Shown here: positions 34,713-44,840 of the stretch, piece after piece | Numbering within the stretch: position 1 is the stretch's first letter | Layout: every line of letters begins with the position of its first letter | Source of the DNA: an uncultured Gammaproteobacteria bacterium | Lineage (GTDB): Bacteria; Pseudomonadota; Gammaproteobacteria; Steroidobacterales; XN24 | Length of the DNA stretch: 53,626 nt | Reading direction: 5' to 3' | Assembly (NCBI GenBank): GCA_937924335.1 | Contig: CALDWW010000021.1 | Location: 1 to 53,626, forward strand | Program-made: the position numbers and the translations under genes | The notes under the pieces: generated by a model | Told to the model about the DNA's origin: nothing | The model's input: only the letters and a program-made list of their open reading frames with translations | Databases searched by the model: none

Positions 34713-34958
34713 TCATCCGCGCTGTTTTCTGCCCGCGGACTTTTCGTTGCCGCGCTTGAAGTTCTTCGTCGCCTTGGCCATAAGAAGCTGTGCCTGACCG
34801 GAATCCGCCGACGCCAGGGCGCCCAGCAGCAAATCTGCCCTGCGGCCCTTGATCGTCACTACGTGGCGACCGCGGTAGTAGAGAAAGATCTGGCCGCCCT
34901 TGGTGTCGCGAAACGAGAACGGCTCGTCCGCGAGAGCGTCCGTCTCATCCCGGGACAC
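34713..34958 (-). CDS. Short basic conserved protein
   Basis: About 81 residues from a GTG at 34958. The body PFSFRDTKGGQIFLYYRGRHVVTIKGRRADLLLGAL is followed by AQLLMAKATKNFKRGNEKSAGRKQRG. This pattern (a small beta sheet with GRxVxTLKG and a helix plus NFKRGN basic tail) recurs in small uncharacterised bacterial proteins as I remember them. It lies 10 bases after the cupin gene stop and is likely in the same transcript. The highly charged tail suggests nucleic-acid contact, which is inference. Confidence 0.65.
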   Translation of the reverse strand: MSRDETDALADEPFSFRDTKGGQIFLYYRGRHVVTIKGRRADLLLGALASADSGQAQLLMAKATKNFKRGNEKSAGRKQRG

Positions 34959-34968
34959 GGCCGGCGAC

Positions 34969-35484
34969 CTAGGTTTCCTGGTTGCCACGGAGCGCATCCG
35001 GCAATCCATCATGGGTTCCCATCGCCTGACGGGGACAGTCGCCCCAGAAGCGGTCGCCGATCTCGGTATTGCGCTTCGGATGAAGCGGGTAGGCGATCCG
35101 GTTGCCCGGCTTCGACCTCTCGCCGCCGACCAGCAGGCGCACATCCTCGTCCGTGTTGTTGATGAAGGTGTGAGCGATGCCGGTTCCTGCCGGAAAGCCG
35201 ACGAAGTCACCGGCCTGCAGCCGGAAGAGCTCACCGTCGATCCAGACCACGGGTCGGCCCTCGATGACATAGACGAACTCCTCTTCGTCGGCCTCGGCAT
35301 GTGGCCAGGACGTCCTGCGTCCCGGCGGAAGGAGATCATGATGGATGCCCATCCGCGTCATCCCCGTCGCTGCTCCCAGCGCAGAGCCTATCCCGAGCAA
35401 TTCCTCGCTGCCGGGGTAATGCGCGTCGTCCGCCTCCTGGATGTCTCGCCAATGCTTGATAGAGTCCGGTCTCGATTCAGTCAC
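34969..35484 (-). CDS. Cupin domain protein
   Basis: 171-residue single-cupin protein. Motif 1 is TSWPHAEADEEEFVYVIEGRPVVW (metal ligands His, Glu and a later His), and motif 2 is DFVGFPAGTGIAHTFINN. The start and end are not enzyme-specific, so a sugar, small-acid or dioxygenase substrate cannot be chosen. The ATG is followed by ESRPDSIKHWRDIQEADDAHYPG, a family-like opening. It is 10 bases upstream of the short basic protein gene. Confidence 0.9.
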   Translation of the reverse strand: MTESRPDSIKHWRDIQEADDAHYPGSEELLGIGSALGAATGMTRMGIHHDLLPPGRRTSWPHAEADEEEFVYVIEGRPVVWIDGELFRLQAGDFVGFPAGTGIAHTFINNTDEDVRLLVGGERSKPGNRIAYPLHPKRNTEIGDRFWGDCPRQAMGTHDGLPDALRGNQET

Positions 35485-35621
35485 TTGTCTCTCCCATGTT
35501 CATCCTGTCGGGACTCTCGGCGCGTCAGCTCCGCATCCATTGACGGTAGACGTCCCGTCGCCGTCCGCCCAATGTAGTCCATGCAATGTGGCAGCGCTAA
35601 ACATGGTAGTGGCGGACGTGG

Positions 35622-36092
35622 TCACCAGGCGTAGACAAGCCTGAAGCGCTCGCATACCAGGGGCATATCCTGGGCGGGATTGCGGCCTATTTTCGGCAGC
35701 ACCCGGGAGAAGTACTTCCAGTGTTCCAGGCGCCAGGATGTCAGCGTACGATCGTCCTCACCCTCGTCATAGGCGAAGGACTCGTCCACATCTTCGAACG
35801 GCCGGATCTCAATGCCGACGGTTTCGATGATGCACAGGGGCTGGCCCGCCCCGTCGAGGATGATGGTCCGGTCTCCCGCTGCCGGCGGCGGTGATTTTTC
35901 TGCCTCCCATTCCCACAGGGCCGAGCAGGTGGCGGTCTTCGTGCCGGCCACGACCAGCCCACCCAGTTCGTCGGCCAGTGCCGGGCTGTCGCCGAAGCTG
36001 TCGGTCGGGTAGGGCGTCAGCCCGCTCGCGGCTTGCCCGGAATCCTGCAGGTACTGGCGCCATCGGGAGTCAATGGGGTCCCGAAGACTCAC
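35622..36092 (-). CDS. ASCH domain protein
   Basis: 156-residue ASCH-domain protein, a fold related to PUA that binds RNA or nucleosides. Landmarks are DELGGLVVAGTKTATCSALWEWE (substrate-site lysine/threonine) and GDRTIILDGAGQPLCIIETVGIEI, then FEDVDESFAYDEGEDDRTLTSWRLEHWKYFSR. Homologues of this size include N4-acetylcytidine amidohydrolase-like proteins (YqfB relatives) and others of unknown function. The start is a GTG. It stands alone, 69 bases from the phosphate transporter. Confidence 0.88.
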   Translation of the reverse strand: MSLRDPIDSRWRQYLQDSGQAASGLTPYPTDSFGDSPALADELGGLVVAGTKTATCSALWEWEAEKSPPPAAGDRTIILDGAGQPLCIIETVGIEIRPFEDVDESFAYDEGEDDRTLTSWRLEHWKYFSRVLPKIGRNPAQDMPLVCERFRLVYAW

Positions 36093-36161
36093 CGGTCACG
36101 CTCATGGGTCGCGAATCTCGGCAAATAACAGACCGGGCTGCCACACACGGTTACGCGGATG

Positions 36162-37412
36162 TCAGCCGAGCACGCCGCGGAAGATCATGAAGAATATGAT
36201 CGACAGGATCGCACCCGCCGGGATAGTGATGACCCAGGAGAGCAGGATGCGTCCCACGACGCCCATGTCGATAGCGGCGATGCCGCGCGCCATGCCGACG
36301 CCGAGAACCGCGCCTACCAGCGTGTGGGTCGTGGAGATCGGTATCCCGGTGCCGGACGCGACGACGATGGTAGTGGCAGCCGCCAGCTCCGCGGCAAATC
36401 CGCGGCTGGGCGTGAGATGGGTGATCTTCTGGCCGACCGTCGTCATCACTCTCCTGCCGAAAGTGGCGAGCCCGACGACGATGCCCGTGCCGCCCAGGAC
36501 GAGTATCCAGATCGGGACCGCGGCCTTCTGGCCCACCACACCGCTGGTGGCTATGCTCACTACCGCTGCGACGGGACCGATAGCGTTGGCGACGTCGTTG
36601 GAACCATGGGCGAAGGCCATGCCGCACGCGGTAATCACCATCAGCACGCCGAAGACGCGTTCGACCGTGTGATAGTGGAATTCCTTGTCGGCCTTCTTGT
36701 CGACCTGGATCCGGTTGACAAAGAATCTGCCGATCAATGCGATGACGATGCCGATGACGATCGCCGCCGCATAGGCATCCACCGTCGACACATTCAGACC
36801 CACATGCTTCAGTCCCTTGAAGATCGTGACCAGGGTGATGTTGAACGCGGCCAGGAACATGTAGACGGGCACATACTTGCGAGCCCTGGGCAGGGGGTCT
36901 TCCTTCTCCAGGATCAGCCGCTGCACGCTACGGAAGATGAGGAAGGAGATCACCCCTGCGGTCAATGGCGAGGCGACCCAGCTCATTACGATCGTGCCGA
37001 CCTTGGCCCACTTGACGGCCTCGACGCCGATACCGACCGCGGCAAAACCGACGATGGCACCGACGATAGAATGGGTTGTCGAGACCGGCCAGCCCTTGTG
37101 TGATGCGACGAGCAGCCAGATACCGGCGGCCAGCAGTGCCGAGAGCATCCCGTAGATAAGCAGCTCCGGTGTATCCGCCAGCAGCGACGCATCGACGATT
37201 CCCTTGCGTATCGTCGACGTAACTTCTCCGCCCGCCAGGACCGCCCCGGCAAATTCGAAGATGGCCGCTACCAGGACCGCCTGGCGGATCGTCAGCGCTT
37301 TCGAGCCGACGGACGTCGCCATGGCGTTGGCAACGTCGTTCGCGCCGATGCCCCAGGCCATGAAGACACCGAAGATCGCTGCCAGGCCGATATAGATCTG
37401 GAACTCAGTCAT
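36162..37412 (-). CDS. pit: Low-affinity inorganic phosphate transporter (Pit family)
   Basis: 416-residue inner-membrane Pi:H+ symporter with about ten helices. The duplicated Pit signature GANDVANAM (about 23-31) and GSNDVANAI recurs in both halves, with the paired motifs GWPVSTTHSIVGAIVG and GIPISTTHTLVGAVLG. A cytoplasmic loop with DPLPRARK sits between the halves. It imports metal-phosphate complexes. The PhoU-like DUF47 gene precedes it by 42 bases on the same strand, the usual pairing. Confidence 0.96.
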   Translation of the reverse strand: MTEFQIYIGLAAIFGVFMAWGIGANDVANAMATSVGSKALTIRQAVLVAAIFEFAGAVLAGGEVTSTIRKGIVDASLLADTPELLIYGMLSALLAAGIWLLVASHKGWPVSTTHSIVGAIVGFAAVGIGVEAVKWAKVGTIVMSWVASPLTAGVISFLIFRSVQRLILEKEDPLPRARKYVPVYMFLAAFNITLVTIFKGLKHVGLNVSTVDAYAAAIVIGIVIALIGRFFVNRIQVDKKADKEFHYHTVERVFGVLMVITACGMAFAHGSNDVANAIGPVAAVVSIATSGVVGQKAAVPIWILVLGGTGIVVGLATFGRRVMTTVGQKITHLTPSRGFAAELAAATTIVVASGTGIPISTTHTLVGAVLGVGMARGIAAIDMGVVGRILLSWVITIPAGAILSIIFFMIFRGVLG

Positions 37413-37454
37413 TCGGGCGATGCCCCCTCTTGTTGTTCTTGTTTACCGGGATGC

Positions 37455-38132
37455 CTATCTGGCCAGCATGCTCTCCAGTCGCCGGCCTACGCGCTCTGCC
37501 ATATCGGCGATCTCTCCGACCAGCCCGATCGCCTGATAGAGGAACATGACCTCTACCGGAGGAAGCTGGTTCTCCAACTCCAGTAGGGTCTGCCGGGCGG
37601 TCCGTTCGAGCTGGTCTGTCTCGGTCTCGATCTCGTCGAGCTTGTCGATGATCGATTCGACGCGTTCCGCCTCCGCGCCGCGGAATGAAGTCTCGAAGAG
37701 TTCGTCCAGTTCGCGGACGCTCTTGCGCGCCTTCTTGGTCGCCGCCAGCGTGCGGTTTACCAGGTCCCTGAAAGTATCTGCCAGCGGCACGGGGAATTTC
37801 ATCCTGCGCCAGACCAGAAGCCGGGCGGTTTTCTTCGCGTAATTGGCGATGTTGTCCTGAGCCTGGACGAGGTTCAGCAGATCCTCCCGATAGACAGGCA
37901 GCATCAGGTTCTGCTTGGAGAGTCCCCGCCGGATCTTGTGCTTCAGATTGTCCGCTTCGTGCTCGAGCCCGGAGATGGCGTTGGCGCGCTCTTCGGCGGC
38001 TTCCCAGTCGTCTCCCTCGGCAGCCTCCGTCAATGCCACGAGCGCCTGCATGGCCTCGTGGCAGAGTTCCATGTGGGCCTGCATCGGCTCGACCGGTGAG
38101 GTGCCGAATATGCCTGAAAAGTAGTTGCTCAT
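37455..38132 (-). CDS. DUF47 / TIGR00153 PhoU-like phosphate transport regulator
   Basis: 225-residue helical PhoU-like protein. It opens MSNYFSGIFGTSPVEPMQAHMELC and continues with GLEHEADNLKHKIRRGL, an E-x-x-x-D helix, and later ESIIDKLDEIETETDQLERTA. Such acidic helices bind metal. The family sits next to Pit transporters and is thought to regulate them. I chose the ATG at 38132 (GGAGG five bases upstream); a longer open frame lacks family sequence. Confidence 0.92.
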   Translation of the reverse strand: MSNYFSGIFGTSPVEPMQAHMELCHEAMQALVALTEAAEGDDWEAAEERANAISGLEHEADNLKHKIRRGLSKQNLMLPVYREDLLNLVQAQDNIANYAKKTARLLVWRRMKFPVPLADTFRDLVNRTLAATKKARKSVRELDELFETSFRGAEAERVESIIDKLDEIETETDQLERTARQTLLELENQLPPVEVMFLYQAIGLVGEIADMAERVGRRLESMLAR

Positions 38133-38239
38133 CGGAGCCTCCACATGCCTGTCGGATGGGGTCATCTGAGCATAGCACGTGGTACTGGGCCCGGACTTGT
38201 GGACATCGTCCAGGCGCCGCCTGGCTGACTGAATTCCGG

Positions 38240-39571
38240 TCAGCCGGGTGACCGGGCGGCAAGCCGCAGATAGGTGCCACCCATGGTCACGGCCCGGCTG
38301 ATCATGAAGGTGACAAAAGCCAGCCACAGTCCGTGATTGCCCAGTCCGAAAACCTGGGTCAGATAGAAGACCGGCACGAACACAAGGAAGGTGGAGGCGA
38401 TCATGGTATTGCGCATCTCCCTGGCCCAGGTGGCGCCGACGAACACGCCGTCGAACAGGAAGCTCCAGAAAGAGACCAGGGGTGAGACCACCATCCAGGG
38501 CAGGAACGTCGCCGTCAGCGCCTGGAGCTCCGGCTGTCCGGTCAGCAGCGCGATGATCGACCGGCCCGCCACTGCGTAGGCGAGGGCGAACAGCAGCGCC
38601 ACCGCCGCGGACCAGACGAGGGACAGCCGCACGGCTTCCCGGAAACCGTGATCGTTGTCCTCACCGCGGGCCCGCCCGACGAGGGCCTCGGCCGCGTGGG
38701 CGAACCCGTCCAGCGCATAGGCCATGAAGAACTGGAATTGCAGCAGGATGGCGTTGGCCGCCAGGATGGCCGTTCCCTGTCTCGCGCCCTGCGCCGTGAT
38801 GAATCCGAAAACGAACATCAGGGACAGGGTGCGCAGCAACAGGTTTGCGTTGACCGAAAAGATCCTCCGCAAGCGATCGGGATGCAGCACGTTGGACCAC
38901 TCCAGCCTGCCGCCAAAACCACCCAGCTCGCGGTGCACCAGCCAGCTGCCGAATGCGAGACCCGCAAACTCGGCGATCACGCTGGCGGCAGCGACTCCTC
39001 CTGTCCGGTAACCGAGGCCGACGACCAACAGCACGGACAGCGCGATGTTGATGACGTTGGTGACCAGCATCAGATACAGCGGCGCCCGGGTGTTCTGCAT
39101 GCCGATGAACCAGCCGACCAGCGCGAAATTGGTCAGGGCGGCCGGGGCAGCCCAGATACGCACCTCGTAGTAGACCCAGGCAGCGCCCAGTACCTCGGGC
39201 TCTGGCGCCAGCAGCCACATGGCCAGTTGGCCGGCGGGCTTCTGCAGGACGATCAGCAGGCCCGCCATGCCGAGTGCGATCAACACGGCCTGGGCAAGGA
39301 CCGTGCGGATATCGTTCGCGTCATTCGCGCCCCTGGCCTGAGCGGCGAGCCCGGTCGTGCCCATACGCAGGAAATTCAGCCCCATGAAGATGAAACTGAA
39401 AATCGTGGCTCCGATCGCTACCGCGGCCAGATAGTGGGGCGATTCCAAGTGACCCATCACGGCCGTGTCCACCAGGCCGAGCAGCGGCACGGTGACATTG
39501 GAGATGATCATCGGCGTCGCCAGCGCCACGACATTCCGGTTCGTGTATGGGCTCGCTCGGGAGATGCTCAC
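38240..39571 (-). CDS. MATE family efflux transporter (DinF-like)
   Basis: About 443 residues and twelve helices. The DinF-like opening is PMIISNVTVPLLGLVDTAVMGHLESPHYLAAVAIGATIF (in blocks), with FLRMGTTGLAAQARGA. Later motifs are ANAILLQFQFFMAYALDGFAHAAEALVGRARGE, with the conserved acidic residue. It exports drugs or metabolites with Na+ or H+. Start: GTG at 39571 fits the family length; ATG at 39610 would overlap the upstream gene by 29 bases. It follows the FAH-type gene without a gap. Confidence 0.92.
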   Translation of the reverse strand: MSISRASPYTNRNVVALATPMIISNVTVPLLGLVDTAVMGHLESPHYLAAVAIGATIFSFIFMGLNFLRMGTTGLAAQARGANDANDIRTVLAQAVLIALGMAGLLIVLQKPAGQLAMWLLAPEPEVLGAAWVYYEVRIWAAPAALTNFALVGWFIGMQNTRAPLYLMLVTNVINIALSVLLVVGLGYRTGGVAAASVIAEFAGLAFGSWLVHRELGGFGGRLEWSNVLHPDRLRRIFSVNANLLLRTLSLMFVFGFITAQGARQGTAILAANAILLQFQFFMAYALDGFAHAAEALVGRARGEDNDHGFREAVRLSLVWSAAVALLFALAYAVAGRSIIALLTGQPELQALTATFLPWMVVSPLVSFWSFLFDGVFVGATWAREMRNTMIASTFLVFVPVFYLTQVFGLGNHGLWLAFVTFMISRAVTMGGTYLRLAARSPG

Positions 39572-39581
39572 CGAAGCGATT

Positions 39582-40199
39582 TCAGTCGGTGATTCGCCAC
39601 TGAAATTCACCCACGCCCTGTGCGGACGCCATCAGGAGATCTCCGGGCCGTAACGAGCCCACGCCCGCCGGCGTGCCGGTGAAGATCAGGTCCCCCGGTT
39701 GCAGTGTCCAGATACTGCTCAGATGGGCAACCAGCACGGGGATCGGGAAGATCATGTCGGCCGTGTCGCCCTGCTGGCGTATCTCACCGTCGACTGAGCA
39801 GGCGAACTCCATCGCCCGGCAATCCAGTCCTGTACCGAGTGGGACGAAGTCCCCGATCGGCGCCGAGTTCTCGAAGGCCTTGGCCGGCTCCCAGGGCAGG
39901 CCGCGGGCTTTCAGCCCGGACTGGACATCACGCAGGGTCAGATCGATGCCGACGGTGACCGCATCCAGGTGATTCATCGCCCCCGACTGCGGAATGTCGC
40001 GGCCCGCGCTGGCAATGCGTACAACGATCTCCACCTCATGCTGGAGGTCCTGGCCGTGGGTCGGAAACGGTACGCTGGACCCGGCTTCCACCAGCGCGCT
40101 GGCCGGTTTCATGAACACGACGGGACTGTCGGGGACTACATTGCCCAATTCGCTGGCGTGTTCGGCGTAGTTGCGGCCGATACAGAAGACGCGGGTCAC
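39582..40199 (-). CDS. Fumarylacetoacetate hydrolase-family protein
   Basis: 205-residue enzyme of the FAH/HpaG type. Metal ligands are in FCIGRNYAEHASELGN, HEVEIVVRIAS (Glu), DLTLRDVQ and LIFTGTPAGVG. It probably hydrolyses or decarboxylates a 1,3-diketo acid, perhaps in aromatic or sugar-acid breakdown. I chose the GTG at 40199, giving MTRVFCIGRNY, the family start; the open frame upstream overlaps the E1 gene and is not family-like. Confidence 0.92.
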   Translation of the reverse strand: MTRVFCIGRNYAEHASELGNVVPDSPVVFMKPASALVEAGSSVPFPTHGQDLQHEVEIVVRIASAGRDIPQSGAMNHLDAVTVGIDLTLRDVQSGLKARGLPWEPAKAFENSAPIGDFVPLGTGLDCRAMEFACSVDGEIRQQGDTADMIFPIPVLVAHLSSIWTLQPGDLIFTGTPAGVGSLRPGDLLMASAQGVGEFQWRITD

Positions 40200-40266
40200 G
40201 TCAGCGCTGCGACACAGTGATGCCGGTTGCTCGATCCGGGAAGTGGCGGAGGTGTATCGATGCCTT

Positions 40267-42538
40267 TCACCCTGCCGTCGCGTCCAGCAGCGTCGTGGCC
40301 GCTTCGAAGATTTCGTCCTCGGACAGCAGTACGAGGTTGGCGGCCGCGCCGAGCGGGATATATGTGTCTGCACCCGTGACCCGGGATTTGCGCAGAGCCT
40401 GGCTGGCATGTTCGTCCAGTGCCGTGAAGATCTCCTCCGAAACGCCACCGGTCTGCCGACCCTCGTCGACCACCAGGACGCGCTCGAACTGATCCGCGTA
40501 TTCCGCGATCGCCGTTGCGTTGAGCGGCTTCAGCCAGCGCAGATCCATCACACATGTCTGCTGGCCCGACACGGACTCCAGACGCCGGGCGGCCCGCAGA
40601 CTCATGGGTACACCGTTGCCGTAGGTGATCACCAGCAGATCGCGGGCCTGCGGATGGTAGATGCGGGGCTCGCCCAGGGGGGCAGAGCGGTCAGGTGCCG
40701 GGTAGGGGAACTGCCAGCCGCCGTCTTTCTCCGCGTACAGGTCCTTGGCCATGTAGAGCGCGATGGGCTCCATAAACGCGACGACCCGGCCGTCGACCTG
40801 CGCAAGGGCAGCGCAGGTGCGCAGCATCATGGCCGCGTCGTCGCCCCGCGAGGGACAGGCGATCACGAGCCCGGGAATGTCACGCAGCGCGGTGAAGGAA
40901 TTGTCGTTGTGGAAGTGACCGCCGAAGCCCTTCTGATAACCGAGGGACGCGATGCGCATGACCATCGGGTTGGCGAACTGGCCATTGGAGAAGAACTGCA
41001 GGGACGCGGCCTCCCCGCGGATCTGGTCGCAGGCATTGTGGAAGTAGGCCAGGTACTGGATCTCGGGGAAGGGCAGCAGACCCATAATCGCCTGGCCCTG
41101 CGCCATGCCCAGGATCGTGGTTTCGTCCAGCAGCGTATTGAAGACACGGTTGCCGCGGAAAGCGCGCGCCAGGCCCGACGTGACCGTGTAAACCCCGCCC
41201 TTCCGGGCTACGTCTTCGCCGAAAACTGTCATCTGCGGATACTTGATCATCAGGTCATGCAGGGCGCGATTGATCAGCAGCGACAGGTGTCGCGGCGGAC
41301 CGTTCTCAGGCAAGCGAGAAACGCCGCCGAAGGCCTCCAGCCTGGCCTCTGAGGTCGGCACGCGTACGGCTTCCGCGTTGACCCGGTCCGGGTGGTACGG
41401 CGCGAGGGGAGCGACCACCTGTTCCCGGGAAGACAGTTTTGCCGTGCGGGCGGCGCGACGGGCGGCGTCGCGGGTCTGTTCACGGATCTCCTCGTAGAGT
41501 GACCGGACTGAATCCACGTCCAGCAGCCCTGTCTCGAGGGCGGTCTCGGCGGACAGCAGCAGCGGGTCGCAGGCCTCCGTCGACTCCACCTCGGCGAGAC
41601 CAAGATAGTCCGTCTCGACGTCGGTACCCGCGTGGCCAAGCAGTCTGCGAAGATCGAGGTGCAGGAATACCGGTCGACGGGTAGCCCGGCAGTGGGCGAC
41701 GGCTTGGCGCGAAACGTCAAAGCAATCGACCAGGTCGAGACCGTCCGCCCGGAAGTAGTCGAGCCCGGGTCGCTGGCGGAAGTTTGCCTCGATCCAGCCG
41801 CGGGGTGTCTTTACCGAGATGCCCAGTCCGTTGTCTTCGCAGACGAACAGCACCGGCGCGGGCAGCCCCTGGTACGAGGTCCACTGGGCCGCATTGAAGG
41901 CGCCCGCAGCGGCAGAGTGGTTGGCCGAGGCGTCACCGAAACTGCAGACAACGATCGCGTCTCCCGACACCGGTGGCTCGACGCGGGTACGCTTCGTCTG
42001 CTCCAGTGCGATCGCTGCGCCGACCGCCTTGGGCAGGTGGCTGGCGATGGTGGAAGTCTGTGGTGGCACCCAGAGTTTGCGGTTGCCCCAGACCTTGTGG
42101 CGGCCACCGGAAATCGGATCCTCGGCGCTGGCGGCCAGCGACAGGGCCGTGTCGTAGACCGGGTCGGCCGCCGGGTCCCTGGCGCCGCGGGCCATCATGA
42201 AGGCGCCGCTGCGATAGTGCAGGAATGCGGGATCGTCGCCGCGGGTCAGGTATCCGAGTGCCGCGTTACCCTCGTGCCCGGAACTGCCGATGGTATAGAA
42301 GCCCTCGTTGCGGGCCCGCATCTCCCTGGCGACGAGATCGATCTGGCGCGACTGGATCTGGTAGCGGAACAGGTCGAGGAAAACCCTGCCGGTCAGTGTC
42401 GAGCCGGGCCGCATGACAGCGTCAGGGTCCGCCGGCGCCGCCGCCGGTTCGTCCCAGCCGTCCAGGAAGTCGAGGAAGTTACGATCGACGATCGCGGCGC
42501 GGTTGATCGCCCGGGCGCCGGGCCTGGCCAGCCCGGCG

Positions 42539-42555
<17 letters not shown>
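40267..42555 (-). CDS. Fused alpha/beta E1 2-oxoacid dehydrogenase
   Basis: 762-residue thiamine-diphosphate enzyme joining E1 alpha (about 55-375) and E1 beta (about 425-755) in one chain. The alpha part has SSGHEGNAALGYLTRGDD and the TPP-binding region CSFGDASANHSAAAGAFNAAQW, VCEDNGLGIS. The usual GDG is GDA here, with Asp and Asn kept. The beta part has MTVFGEDVARKGGVYTVT, GMAQGQAIMGLLPFPEIQYLAYF and VVDEGRQTGGVSEE. It should decarboxylate a 2-oxoacid (branched-chain or related) for a separate E2/E3, not in the window. It overlaps the acyl-CoA dehydrogenase gene by 17 bases. Confidence 0.92.
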
Positions 42556-43702
<1,147 letters not shown>

Positions 43703-43735
43703 GGCATGCTCCGGAGTATCAGGTCCTGGTCGGAT

Positions 43736-43749
43736 TGAACGACCGTTCA
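43736..43749. promoter_or_regulatory. Palindrome in gcdH/HDAC divergent region (possible operator)
   Basis: TGAAC-GACC-GTTCA, 5-base arms, in the region shared by the minus-strand acyl-CoA dehydrogenase operon and the plus-strand HDAC gene. TetR-family repressors of acyl-CoA catabolic operons often use such sites. No matching regulator gene is in the window. Confidence 0.35.
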
Positions 43750-43903
43750 GAGAGCAAATTCTACCGGGATTGCGACCCCTAAGACAGGGCGGCAAGCGCC
43801 TGGCCGGGGAGTGTCCTGTTGTCATGCGTGTTGTTGGCCATGCAGGGCTCCGACCCTGTGTTAACGTACGCCAGCAATCCCGGCACGGGCGACGGTCTCC
43901 GCC

Positions 43904-44830
43904 ATGCGCGTCTCATACCATCCTGATTACTACGTGGAGTTGCCGCCGGGCCATCCCTTCCCGATGGCCAAGTTTCCGGGGCTCTACGAGATCCTGACCA
44001 GGGAGGCCATCATCGGTCGCGCCGACGTCGTGCGTCCCGTCGAGGCGGATCTGGATCTCCTCCGGCTCGTCCATACAGAGGATTACCTGTGGAAGCTTTC
44101 GACAGGTAATCTGACCGCGGCAGAGGAACGTCGTCTCGGGATACCGTGGGGCCAGCAGCTCTGGCGCCGGTCGCGACTGGCCGTGTCCGGCACCGTAAAC
44201 GCGGCGATCATGGCGTTGCAGGACGGCATCGCCGGCAATCTGGCGGGCGGCACTCATCACGCCTATCCGGACCACGGACAAGGATTCTGTGTACTCAATG
44301 ATGTCGCCGTCTGCATCCGTCATCTGAAAGAGCTGGGTCGTATCCGGAGAGCTCTGGTCATCGATCTCGATGTCCACCAGGGTAATGGCACGGCGGCGAT
44401 CTTCGATCGCGATCCGGACGTCTACACGCTCTCGATCCATGGCGAGAAAAATTTCCCGGCCCGCAAGGCGCGGTCGACCTGGGATGTCGGGCTCCCCTGT
44501 GGCACAGGGGACGAAGGCTACCTCGAGATCCTGCGACGGACCCTGCCCGGGGCGATGGCCGAATCGCAAGCCGATTGCGTGTTCTATCTTGCCGGCGTGG
44601 ATCCGGTTGCCGGCGACCGATACGGGCGCATGAGCCTGACCAGGAAGGGCCTGGAACGTCGCGAGCGATTCGTTCTCGAAACTGTCAGGATGAGCGGTCT
44701 GCCGCTGGTGTTGCTCATGTCCGGAGGCTACGCACCGTCGCCCGCCCAGACCGCCGAGCTGCATGCCGTCGCCTACCGGGTGGCTGCGGAGGTCTTCGGG
44801 TCGCGAGGGTTGCGTGCGGTCTGCGTGTAA
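43904..44830 (+). CDS. Histone deacetylase-fold (class IV-like) enzyme
   Basis: 308-residue zinc deacetylase of the HDAC fold. The tandem His motif GGTHHAYPDHGQGFCVLND carries His118/119. Zinc ligands are Asp156 and His158 in DLDVHQGNGT and Asp238 in GVDPVAGDRYG, with the catalytic Tyr276 in SGGYAPS. All catalytic positions are present. Bacterial members deacetylate acetylpolyamines or small acetyl compounds. A malic enzyme gene follows after 10 bases, so the two are co-transcribed. It opens divergently from the acyl-CoA dehydrogenase operon. Confidence 0.93.
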   Translation: MRVSYHPDYYVELPPGHPFPMAKFPGLYEILTREAIIGRADVVRPVEADLDLLRLVHTEDYLWKLSTGNLTAAEERRLGIPWGQQLWRRSRLAVSGTVNAAIMALQDGIAGNLAGGTHHAYPDHGQGFCVLNDVAVCIRHLKELGRIRRALVIDLDVHQGNGTAAIFDRDPDVYTLSIHGEKNFPARKARSTWDVGLPCGTGDEGYLEILRRTLPGAMAESQADCVFYLAGVDPVAGDRYGRMSLTRKGLERRERFVLETVRMSGLPLVLLMSGGYAPSPAQTAELHAVAYRVAAEVFGSRGLRAVCV

Positions 44831-44840
44831 GGAGAGAGAG

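Noticed and set aside
13737..35484. The run of small, same-direction accessory genes looks like an integron cassette array
   Set aside because: Many neighbours overlap by 4 bases, spacers are short, and I saw no repeated attC-like imperfect inverted repeats; only one chance RYYYAAC match (about 27501) was noticed. No integrase is present.
36162..38132. Fusion or frameshift between the Pit and PhoU-like genes
   Set aside because: Both frames are complete, with a 42-base gap and their own starts; it is an ordinary gene pair.
38149..38165. Pho-box-like halves (CTGTC and GTCAT) upstream of the PhoU-like gene
   Set aside because: The halves are 10 rather than 11 bases apart, each is only 5 of 7, and the orientation is unhelpful.
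38648..39592. Long open frame opposite the MATE gene
   Set aside because: The charged, histidine- and glutamine-rich product is typical of the reverse strand of a membrane-protein gene.
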